DNA from: Streptomyces asoensis
GTDB taxonomy: Bacteria > Actinomycetota > Actinomycetes > Streptomycetales > Streptomycetaceae
Reading direction: 5' to 3'
Length of the DNA stretch: 64,000 bases
Assembly (NCBI RefSeq): GCF_016860545.1
Contig: NZ_BNEB01000005.1
Span: forward strand, 1,426,001-1,490,000
Shown: positions 49,477-57,158 of the stretch, one piece after another
How positions within the stretch are numbered: the first letter of the stretch is position 1
Layout: each line of letters opens with the position of its first letter
Notes under the pieces: model-generated
Told to the model about the DNA's origin: nothing
What the model saw: only the letters and a program-made list of their open reading frames with translations
Databases searched by the model: none
Translations under genes and position numbers: made by a program

Positions 49477-50979
49477 CTATCCGCCGAGTGCGCGCAGATG
49501 GTCGCGCAGGCCGGTGCCGTACGCGGTGGGCGTCCCGTCGTAGGAGGTGATCAGGGACGGTCCGCTGGAGCAGTCCCAGGCGTTCCAGGTCCAGCCGAGG
49601 TACGACAGACCGCGGTCGTCGAACCACTTCATGACCTGGTCGACGAAACCGTGCGAGCAGGTGTTCTCGCCGATCTCCCCGGCCACCAGCGGCACCTGGG
49701 CGGCCACGGGGGCCAGGGTGGAGTTCCAGCAGCTCGCGTTCGCGCAGCTGTTGAAGTTGTAGACGTGGTACGCGGCGGCGAGATTGCCAGTCGGATCGCT
49801 GGGCCGGTAGGTCAGCCACTGGCTCAGGTCGTTGGAGTACGCGAGGCCGCCGGCCAGGACGACGTTGCGGGCGCCGGTCGCCCGTACGGCGTCGACGAGG
49901 TCCTGCATGCCGGCGACCTGGTAGCCGATGCCGGGGCAGGTGCCGCCGTCCCGCCAGCACTGCCACGCCTGGGCGGTCGTGGAGGTGGCGCGGTCCGGGT
50001 AGGGCTCGTTGAACAGGTCGAACACGACGGCCTGGTCGCTCTTGAAGGTGTCGGCCACCGAGGTCCAGAACGACGGGGTGTACTGCATGTCGGGCATCGG
50101 CTTCTGGCAGCCGGCGTGCACGTCCGAGCAGCCGGCCGAGTTACCGGTGTACTGCCCGTAGGTCCAGTGCAGTTCGACGATCGGCGTCATGCCGTGCGCC
50201 TCGACCCGGGCGACCAGCTCCTTGACGGCGTTCACGTAGGCGGCGCCCCGGTAGGCGGCGTCGATGTGGGAAAGGCCCAGCCAGCACTCCTCGTTGAGCG
50301 GGATACGGACGGCTCCGACGCCCCAGTCGGCGATCGCCCGCACCGCGGCGTCGTCGACCGGCCCGTCCCAGATCCCGCGCCCCTGCACGCACATGAACTC
50401 GCCGCCCGAGCGGTTCACGCCGAGCAGACGGCGGGTCCCGCCGGCCGCGTCCACGAGCTTGTTGCCCTGCACGTGCAGGGCGGGCGGGCCGTCACCGGTG
50501 CCGGGCGGGTCCGTGGTGGGCGGTGCGGTCGGGGTGGGTGTGGGGGTGGTGGGGCCGGGCTGGGTGTCGGTGTTGCAGGTCGTTCCGTTCAGCTTGAACG
50601 CGGCCGGCACGGCGTTCGCCCCCGCGGTGGAGGCGATGAAGCCCGCGCTGACGCTCGCGCCGGTGCCGAGGGCTCCGTTCCAGCTCTCGTTCGACGCGGT
50701 GACGGTGGTGCCGGACTGGGACCATCGGGCGCTCCAGCCCTGGGTGACCTTCTGGCCGTTCGCGAAGTCGAAGGTCAGGTTCCAACTGCTCAGTGCCGAC
50801 GCGTTGTTGGTGATTTTCACGGCGCCCTGGAAGCCGGCGTCCCACTGGCCGGTGACCGAGTACTCCACCGTGCACGCGGGCACGGCTCCCTGGGCCGTGA
50901 CGACCGGCGTCAGGGCGGCCGCGACGAGGGCGACCGTACCGGCGACGGCTAAAAGTACTGAACGCGGGGGGTGTCGCAT
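49477..50979 (-). CDS. GH5 endoglucanase with N-terminal CBM2 and a TTA codon
   Basis: A 500-residue secreted cellulase: signal peptide (about 1-33), CBM2 (about 35-136), a Pro/Thr linker (140-164) and a GH5 domain. Acid/base E325 is in DLFNEPYP and nucleophile E435 is in LVAGEIGE. Codon 10, inside the signal peptide (positions 50950-50952, minus strand), is TTA, so synthesis should need the bldA tRNA. The ATG at 50979 follows AAGGAG. It is divergent from GH48, with a CebR-like box (51028-51041) about 50 bp upstream. It should cut internal beta-1,4-glucan bonds and supply ends to the GH6 and GH48 exoenzymes. Confidence 0.93.
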   Translation of the reverse strand: MRHPPRSVLLAVAGTVALVAAALTPVVTAQGAVPACTVEYSVTGQWDAGFQGAVKITNNASALSSWNLTFDFANGQKVTQGWSARWSQSGTTVTASNESWNGALGTGASVSAGFIASTAGANAVPAAFKLNGTTCNTDTQPGPTTPTPTPTAPPTTDPPGTGDGPPALHVQGNKLVDAAGGTRRLLGVNRSGGEFMCVQGRGIWDGPVDDAAVRAIADWGVGAVRIPLNEECWLGLSHIDAAYRGAAYVNAVKELVARVEAHGMTPIVELHWTYGQYTGNSAGCSDVHAGCQKPMPDMQYTPSFWTSVADTFKSDQAVVFDLFNEPYPDRATSTTAQAWQCWRDGGTCPGIGYQVAGMQDLVDAVRATGARNVVLAGGLAYSNDLSQWLTYRPSDPTGNLAAAYHVYNFNSCANASCWNSTLAPVAAQVPLVAGEIGENTCSHGFVDQVMKWFDDRGLSYLGWTWNAWDCSSGPSLITSYDGTPTAYGTGLRDHLRALGG

Positions 50980-51027
50980 GAGCGACTCCTTGCAGATCAG
51001 GCGCATCGTGACGGACGCGTCGACTGA

Positions 51028-51041
51028 TGGAATCGCTCCCA
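51028..51041. promoter_or_regulatory. CebR-like box, GH5 side
   Basis: TGGAATCGCTCCCA matches the 14-bp cellulose-utilisation operator TGGGAGCGCTCCCA at 12 positions. It lies 49 bp upstream of the GH5 start and should allow weaker CebR repression than the perfect site. Confidence 0.7.
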
Positions 51042-51141
51042 CTGGTGTCTCGAAGCTAGCGCCAAGTGCTGGCAAAGAACAGAGGCGTCACTGACTTTTA
51101 CTCAACCCTCGCCGTCGAATCTTTTCGACTCTTCAAGCACC

Positions 51142-51183
51142 TTGACCGCTCTCACCCCCATCCCCACTATGGGAGCGCTCCCA
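51142..51183 (+). promoter_or_regulatory. GH48 promoter with perfect CebR box
   Basis: A -35 TTGACC at 51142-51147 and a -10 CACTAT at 51165-51170 (17-bp spacer) precede the perfect palindrome TGGGAGCGCTCCCA at 51170-51183. This is the operator of CebR, the cello-oligosaccharide-responsive repressor of Streptomyces. The box abuts the -10 region, so a bound repressor should block transcription of the GH48 gene. Confidence 0.85.
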
Positions 51184-51243
51184 CTGGTTCAAGGCTTGTT
51201 GCTCCTCCCCCACTTCTCCGAGCCGCAAGGAGGAACCAGCACC

Positions 51244-54159
51244 ATGGAACCCTCACGCAGACGCCGCGGGGCGCGGCGCCTGTGGACCGCCGCCCTGGCG
51301 GCCCTCGCGCTCCCCCTCGCCATGCTCAGCACGAGTTCGACACCCGCCCAGGCGGCCGCACTCCAGTGCAGCGTGGACTACAAGACCAACGACTGGGGTT
51401 CCGGGTTCACCGCGGACCTGACCCTCACCAACCGTGGCACCGACCCGATCAACGGCTGGACCCTCACCTACTCCTACGCGGGCAACCAGAAGCTGTCAGG
51501 CGGCTGGAACGGCAGCTGGTCGCAGTCCGGCCAGCGGATCACCGTCACCAACGCCTCCTACAACGGGACGGTCGCCGCCGGGGCCGCCGTCGGCACGGGC
51601 GCGCAGTTCACCTACAGCGGGACCAACGCCGCGCCCACGGACTTCGCGGTCAACGGCACGACCTGCGCCGGGGCGCACCAGCCGCCGGTCACCGTGCTGA
51701 CCAGCCCGGCCGCCGGCGCCGTCTACACCCAGGGGGACGCGGTGCCGCTCGCCGCGACCGCCGCGGCCGCCGACGGCGCGACCATCGGCAAGATCGAGTT
51801 CTACGACGACACCACCCTGCTCGGCACGGACACGACCGCGCCGTACACCCTGTCCGCCGCCGGGCTGGCCGTGGGCAGTCACTCCCTGGTCGCCAAGGCG
51901 TACGACAGCCTGGGCGCGTCGGCGTCGTCGACCCCGGTCGGCATCACGGTCGCCTCGGGACCGGCCGTGGTCGCCTCCGCCAACCAACTGGCCGTGCAGC
52001 AGGGCAAGACGGGCACCTACTCGCTGAAGCTGTCGACCCAGCCGTCGGCGAACGTGACCGTCACGACGGCCCGCACGACCGGCAACACGGGCCTGACGGT
52101 GACCGGCGGCGCGAGCCTCGTCTTCACGCCGTCGAACTGGAACACGGCGCAGAACGTGACCCTCACGGCCAACGCCTCCGGCACGGGCGCCGCCACCTTC
52201 GAGTCGACGGCCATCGGGCACGCGAAGGCGTCGGTCACGGCCACCGAGATCGCGGGCGCCAAGGCGTACGACGCCCGGTTCCTCGACCTCTACGGCAAGA
52301 TCACCAACCCGGCGAACGGCTACTTCTCCCCCGAGGGCATCCCGTACCACTCGGTCGAGACGCTGATCGTCGAGGCTCCCGACCAGGGCCATGAGACGAC
52401 GTCGGAGGCCTACAGCTACCTGCTCTGGCTCCAGGCGATGTACGGGAAGATCACCGGCGACTGGACCAAGTTCAACGGCGCCTGGGACATCATGGAGAAG
52501 TACATGATCCCCACCCACGCCGACCAGCCGACGAATTCGTTCTACAACGCTTCCAAACCGGCCACGTACGCGCCGGAGCTGGACACCCCGAACGAGTACC
52601 CGGCGAAGCTGGACACGGGTGTGTCCGTGGGATCGGACCCGATCGCGGCCGAGCTGAAGAGCGCCTACGGCACGGACGACGTCTACGGCATGCACTGGCT
52701 CCAGGACGTCGACAACACCTACGGCTACGGCAACGCGCCCGGCAAGTGCGAGGCCGGTCCGGCGGACACCGGTCCGTCGTACATCAACACCTTCCAGCGC
52801 GGCGCGCAGGAGTCGGTGTGGGAGACGGTGCCGCAGCCGACCTGCGACGCCTTCAAGTACGGCGGGACGAACGGGTATCTCGACCTCTTCACCGGTGACG
52901 CCTCCTACGCCAAGCAGTGGAAGTTCACCAACGCCCCGGACGCCGACGCACGCGTCGTGCAGGCCGCGTACTGGGCGGACGTCTGGGCCAAGGCCCAGGG
53001 CAAGGGAAGCGACGTCTCCGCCGCCGTCGGCAAGGCGGCGAAGATGGGCGACTACCTGCGGTACGCGATGTACGACAAGTACTTCAAGAAGATCGGCAAC
53101 TGTGTCGGACCGACCGCCTGCGCGGCCGGCACCGGCAAGGACGCCTCGCACTACCTGCTCTCCTGGTACTACGCCTGGGGCGGCGCCACGGACACCAGCG
53201 CCGGCTGGGCCTGGCGGATCGGCTCCAGCCACACCCACGGCGGCTACCAGAACCCCCTGGCCGCCTACGCGCTCAGCAGCTACGCCGACCTCAAGCCCAA
53301 GTCGGCGACGGGGCAGGCGGACTGGGCGAAGTCGCTGACCCGGCAGCTGGAGTTCTACCGCTGGCTCCAGTCCAGCGAGGGCGCCATCGCGGGCGGGGCC
53401 ACCAACAGCTGGGCGGGCCGCTACGCGACGCCGCCGGCCGGCACGTCGACCTTCTACGGCATGTACTACGACCAGCAGCCCGTCTACCACGACCCGCCGT
53501 CCAACCAGTGGTTCGGCTTCCAGGCGTGGTCGATGGAGCGGGTCGCGGAGTACTACCAGCAGACGGGGAACGCGAGCGCCAAGGCGGTCCTCGACAAGTG
53601 GGTCGACTGGGCGCTGTCCAAGACCACGATCAACCCGGACGGCACCTTCCGGATCCCCTCCACGCTCCAGTGGTCGGGCCAGCCCGACACCTGGAACGCG
53701 TCGAGCCCGGGCGCCAACACGGGGCTCCACGTCACCGTCGCCGACTACACCGACGACGTCGGAGTGGCCGCCGCGTACGCCAAGACCCTGACGTACTACG
53801 CCGCCAGGTCCGGTGACACGGAGGCGAAGACGACCGCGAAGGCACTGCTGGACGGGATGTGGGCGCACGACCAGGACGCCCTCGGCATCGCCGTGCCGGA
53901 GACCCGCGCCGACTACAACCGCTTCGACGACGGCGTGTACGTCCCGAGCACCTTCAGCGGCAAGATGCCCAACGGGGACACCATCAACGCGTCCTCGACC
54001 TTCGCCTCGCTGCGCTCCTTCTACAAGAACGACCCGGCCTGGTCGAAGATCCAGAGCTATCTCGCGGGTGGAGCCGCGCCCGTGTTCACGTACCACCGGT
54101 TCTGGGCCCAGGCGGACATCGCCCTGGCCATGGGCTCGTACGCGGAGCTTCTCGAATGA
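51244..54159 (+). CDS. GH48 reducing-end cellobiohydrolase with CBM2 and two Ig-like modules
   Basis: A 971-residue secreted exocellulase. It has a signal peptide (about 1-38), an N-terminal CBM2 (about 39-140, LQCSVDYKTNDWGSGF to NGTTCAGA), an Ig-like module (about 145-238), a second beta-sandwich module (about 240-337) and a GH48 domain (about 340-971: YGKITNPANGYFSPEGIPYH, YSYLLWLQAMYGKI, MHWLQDVDNTYGYG, QWFGFQAWSMERVAEYY). Streptomyces GH48 enzymes often have a single spacer module; here there are two. GH48 is the processive reducing-end cellobiohydrolase of actinobacterial cellulase systems. ATG at 51244 after AAGGAGG. Controlled by the CebR box at 51170-51183. Confidence 0.93.
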   Translation: MEPSRRRRGARRLWTAALAALALPLAMLSTSSTPAQAAALQCSVDYKTNDWGSGFTADLTLTNRGTDPINGWTLTYSYAGNQKLSGGWNGSWSQSGQRITVTNASYNGTVAAGAAVGTGAQFTYSGTNAAPTDFAVNGTTCAGAHQPPVTVLTSPAAGAVYTQGDAVPLAATAAAADGATIGKIEFYDDTTLLGTDTTAPYTLSAAGLAVGSHSLVAKAYDSLGASASSTPVGITVASGPAVVASANQLAVQQGKTGTYSLKLSTQPSANVTVTTARTTGNTGLTVTGGASLVFTPSNWNTAQNVTLTANASGTGAATFESTAIGHAKASVTATEIAGAKAYDARFLDLYGKITNPANGYFSPEGIPYHSVETLIVEAPDQGHETTSEAYSYLLWLQAMYGKITGDWTKFNGAWDIMEKYMIPTHADQPTNSFYNASKPATYAPELDTPNEYPAKLDTGVSVGSDPIAAELKSAYGTDDVYGMHWLQDVDNTYGYGNAPGKCEAGPADTGPSYINTFQRGAQESVWETVPQPTCDAFKYGGTNGYLDLFTGDASYAKQWKFTNAPDADARVVQAAYWADVWAKAQGKGSDVSAAVGKAAKMGDYLRYAMYDKYFKKIGNCVGPTACAAGTGKDASHYLLSWYYAWGGATDTSAGWAWRIGSSHTHGGYQNPLAAYALSSYADLKPKSATGQADWAKSLTRQLEFYRWLQSSEGAIAGGATNSWAGRYATPPAGTSTFYGMYYDQQPVYHDPPSNQWFGFQAWSMERVAEYYQQTGNASAKAVLDKWVDWALSKTTINPDGTFRIPSTLQWSGQPDTWNASSPGANTGLHVTVADYTDDVGVAAAYAKTLTYYAARSGDTEAKTTAKALLDGMWAHDQDALGIAVPETRADYNRFDDGVYVPSTFSGKMPNGDTINASSTFASLRSFYKNDPAWSKIQSYLAGGAAPVFTYHRFWAQADIALAMGSYAELLE

Positions 54160-54229
54160 ATCCCCGCTGAGCGCTCCGCGGGCCGGGCGGGGCCGGGCCG
54201 TGCACCGGACGAGGCCGGTCGCGCGGGTC

Positions 54230-54269
54230 CCCGCGCCCCGGGTCCCCTCCGGGGGTCCCGGGGCGCGGG
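54230..54269. terminator. Hairpin terminator after the GH48 gene
   Basis: CCCGCGCCCCGGG pairs perfectly with CCCGGGGCGCGGG; the loop TCCCCTCCGGGGGT can pair further. It lies 70 bp past the GH48 stop. Confidence 0.75.
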
Positions 54270-54341
54270 ACGGCCCCTCCCGCTCGCGGAACCGCTCGAG
54301 GCTTCGCGTACGTGGCCCCGTCACCGGACGACGGGGCCCTG

Positions 54342-54378
54342 GCCGGGCGGCCCCCACCCGCACAGGGGGCCGCCCGGC
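54342..54378. terminator. Second hairpin in the GH48-GH74 gap
   Basis: GCCGGGCGGCCCCC and GGGGGCCGCCCGGC form a perfect 14-bp stem with a 9-nt loop, 75 bp before the GH74 start. It may be a second terminator or a leader structure of the GH74 mRNA. I see no CebR box in this 293-bp gap. Confidence 0.5.
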
Positions 54379-54452
54379 AGTCGTACGTCCCCGTTCCCAC
54401 CCCCGCACCGACCATCCCCCCACCCATGGCTCCGCGAGGAAGGACCCCCACC

Positions 54453-57113
54453 GTGCGAAGAACCCGCATCCTCACGGCCGTACTGGCGCTCGCCGCCGGT
54501 CTGATCGCGGGCAGCCCGCCCGTGCTGGCCGCGGACGGCGCCCCGCGGCCCGCGCTCGCCGCAGAGTCGTACACCTGGAAGAACGCCCGGATCGACGGCG
54601 GCGGCTTCGTACCCGGCATCGTCTTCAACCGCAAGGAGAAGAACCTCGCCTACGCCCGCACCGACATCGGCGGCGCGTACCGCTGGCAGCAGGCGAGCAG
54701 GACGTGGACCCCGCTGCTGGACTCGGTGGGCTGGGCCGACTGGGGCCACACGGGCGTGGTGAGCCTGGCCTCCGACTCCGTCGACCCGAACAAGGTGTAC
54801 GCGGCGGTCGGCACGTACACCAACAGCTGGGACCCCGGCAACGGCGCCGTGCTGCGCTCCGCCGACCGGGGCGCGAGCTGGCAGAAGACGGACCTGCCCT
54901 TCAAGCTGGGCGGCAACATGCCCGGCCGCGGCATGGGCGAGCGCCTCGCGGTCGACCCGAACCGCAACAGCGTGCTCTACCTCGGCGCGCCGAGCGGGAA
55001 GGGCCTGTGGCGGTCCACCGACTCGGGCGTCACCTGGTCCCAGGTGGCGAACTTCCCCAACGTCGGCAACTACCAGCAGGATCCGACCGACACGAGCGGG
55101 TACGCCTCCGACAACCAGGGCATCGTCTGGGTCACCTTCGACGAGTCCACGGGGACGTCCGGCACCGCGACGAAGACGGTCTACGTCGGCGTGGCGGACA
55201 AGGACAACGCGGTGTACCGCTCGACGGACGCGGGGGCGACATGGACCCGGCTGGCCGGGCAGCCGACCGGATACCTGGCGCACAAGGGGGTGCTGGACAG
55301 CGTCAACGGCTATCTGTACCTCGCCTACAGCGACAAGGGAGGGCCCTACGACGGCGGCAAGGGCCGCCTGTGGCGGTATGCGACGGCCACCGGCGCCTGG
55401 ACGGACATCAGCCCGGTGGCGGAGGCCGACACGTACTACGGCTTCAGCGGGCTGACGGTCGACCGGCAGAAACCCGGCACGGTCATGGCCACCGCGTACA
55501 GCTCCTGGTGGCCCGACACGCAGATCTTCCGCTCGACCGACAGCGGCGGCACCTGGACCAAGGCCTGGGACTACACGTCGTACCCGAACCGCGCGAACCG
55601 GTTCACCATGGACGTCTCCTCGTCGCCGTGGCTGACCTGGGGCGCGAACCCGTCGCCGCCGGAGCAGACGCCCAAACTCGGCTGGATGACCGAGGCGTTG
55701 GAGATCGACCCGTTCGACTCCGCCCGCATGATGTACGGGACGGGCGCGACGATCTACGGCACGGAGAACCTCACCGCCTGGGACGCCGGCGGCCAGTTCA
55801 CCGTCCGGCCGATGGTGCAGGGGCTGGAGGAGACGGCGGTCAACGACCTGGCCTCGCCGCCCTCCGGGGCCCCGTTGCTCAGCGCGCTCGGTGACATCGG
55901 CGGCTTCCGGCACACGGACCTGACCAAGGTGCCGTCGATGATGTACACCTCCCCGAACTTCACGACGACGACGAGCCTGGACTACGCGGAGAGCGACCCG
56001 AACACGGTGGTACGGGTCGGCGATCTGGACTCGGGCCCGCATGTGGCGTTCTCGACGGACAACGGCGCCAACTGGTTCGCGGGCACCGACCCTTCGGGGG
56101 TCAGCGGTGGCGGCACGGTCGCCGCGGCGGCGGACGGCAGCCGCTTCGTGTGGAGCCCGGCGGGCACCGGCGTGCAGTACACGACCGGGTTCGGCAGCGC
56201 GTGGCAGGCCTCGAGCGGCATCCCCTCGGGTGCGGTGGTGGAGTCGGACCGGGTCGACCCCAAGACGTTCTACGGCTTCAAGTCCGGCAAGTTCTACGTG
56301 AGTTCGGACGGCGGGGCGACGTTCACCGGCTCCGCTGCGACCGGTCTGCCCGCCGGGGACAGCGTGCGGTTCAAGGCGCTGCCGGGCACGAAGGGCGACG
56401 TCTGGCTGGCGGGCGGGGCGAGTGACGGGGCGTACGGGCTGTGGCACTCCACCGACTCCGGGGCGACCTTCACCCGCCTGGCGGGGGTCGAGCAGGCCGA
56501 CACGATCGGCTTCGGGAAGGCGGCGACGGGCGCGTCGTACCAGACGCTGTACACCAGCGCGAAGATCGCCGGGGTCCGCGGCATCTTCCGGTCGACCGAC
56601 AAGGGCGTGAGCTGGACGCGGGTCAACGACGACGCCCACCAGTGGGGCTGGACCGGGGCAGCGATCACCGGCGACCCGCGGGTCTACGGCCGCGTCTACG
56701 TCTCCACGAACGGCCGGGGGGTCGTCTACGGGGACACCTCGGACACCGGCGGCGGGAGCGGCGGAGGCGGCGGAGGCGACCCGACCCCGAGCGGCGCCTG
56801 CGCGGTGACGTACACGATCACCAACCAGTGGTCGGGCGGCTTCCAGGCGGACGTCAAGCTGACGAACACCGGCACGAGCGCCTGGTCCGGCTGGAGCCTC
56901 GGCTGGAGCTTCCCGGGCGGCCAGACCGTCTCCCAGCTGTGGAACGCCGACCACACCCAGTCGGGTGCGGCGGTGACGGTGAAGAACGTCGGCTGGAACG
57001 GCAACGTGGCGGCCGGCTCGTCCGTCGCGTTCGGCTTCACGGGCACCTGGACCGGCACGAACGGCAAGCCCACGGCGTTCCGGCTCGGCGACCGGAGCTG
57101 CACGGTGGGATGA
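54453..57113 (+). CDS. GH74 xyloglucanase with C-terminal CBM2
   Basis: An 886-residue secreted enzyme: signal peptide (about 1-28), two seven-bladed beta-propellers rich in sialidase/Asp-box repeats (RSTDSGVTW, RSTDAGATWTRL, STDSGGTWTKA, STDKGVSWTRV), a Gly/Ser linker (GGGSGGGGGGDPTPSG) and a C-terminal CBM2 (about 785-886). GH74 enzymes cut xyloglucan, the hemicellulose coating cellulose, so this one opens the substrate for the GH5/6/48 cellulases. The GTG at 54453 is chosen because GAGGAAGG lies 9 bp upstream; an ATG 27 bp earlier has no good ribosome site. Convergent with PL11. Confidence 0.92.
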   Translation: MRRTRILTAVLALAAGLIAGSPPVLAADGAPRPALAAESYTWKNARIDGGGFVPGIVFNRKEKNLAYARTDIGGAYRWQQASRTWTPLLDSVGWADWGHTGVVSLASDSVDPNKVYAAVGTYTNSWDPGNGAVLRSADRGASWQKTDLPFKLGGNMPGRGMGERLAVDPNRNSVLYLGAPSGKGLWRSTDSGVTWSQVANFPNVGNYQQDPTDTSGYASDNQGIVWVTFDESTGTSGTATKTVYVGVADKDNAVYRSTDAGATWTRLAGQPTGYLAHKGVLDSVNGYLYLAYSDKGGPYDGGKGRLWRYATATGAWTDISPVAEADTYYGFSGLTVDRQKPGTVMATAYSSWWPDTQIFRSTDSGGTWTKAWDYTSYPNRANRFTMDVSSSPWLTWGANPSPPEQTPKLGWMTEALEIDPFDSARMMYGTGATIYGTENLTAWDAGGQFTVRPMVQGLEETAVNDLASPPSGAPLLSALGDIGGFRHTDLTKVPSMMYTSPNFTTTTSLDYAESDPNTVVRVGDLDSGPHVAFSTDNGANWFAGTDPSGVSGGGTVAAAADGSRFVWSPAGTGVQYTTGFGSAWQASSGIPSGAVVESDRVDPKTFYGFKSGKFYVSSDGGATFTGSAATGLPAGDSVRFKALPGTKGDVWLAGGASDGAYGLWHSTDSGATFTRLAGVEQADTIGFGKAATGASYQTLYTSAKIAGVRGIFRSTDKGVSWTRVNDDAHQWGWTGAAITGDPRVYGRVYVSTNGRGVVYGDTSDTGGGSGGGGGGDPTPSGACAVTYTITNQWSGGFQADVKLTNTGTSAWSGWSLGWSFPGGQTVSQLWNADHTQSGAAVTVKNVGWNGNVAAGSSVAFGFTGTWTGTNGKPTAFRLGDRSCTVG

Positions 57114-57120
57114 CCCCGGT

Positions 57121-57153
57121 GGGTGCGCGCCCGCGGCGGCGAGGCGCGCACCC
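57121..57153. terminator. Bidirectional hairpin between GH74 and PL11
   Basis: GGGTGCGCGCC pairs perfectly with GGCGCGCACCC around an 11-nt loop, in the 45-bp gap between the two convergent genes. Confidence 0.8.
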
Positions 57154-57158
57154 GTCGG

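Noticed and set aside
51496..56954. Two frames of 975 and 877 codons antisense to GH48 and GH74
   Set aside because: Both mirror real secreted enzymes on the plus strand; the translations are Val/Arg/Gly-rich with no motif or credible start.
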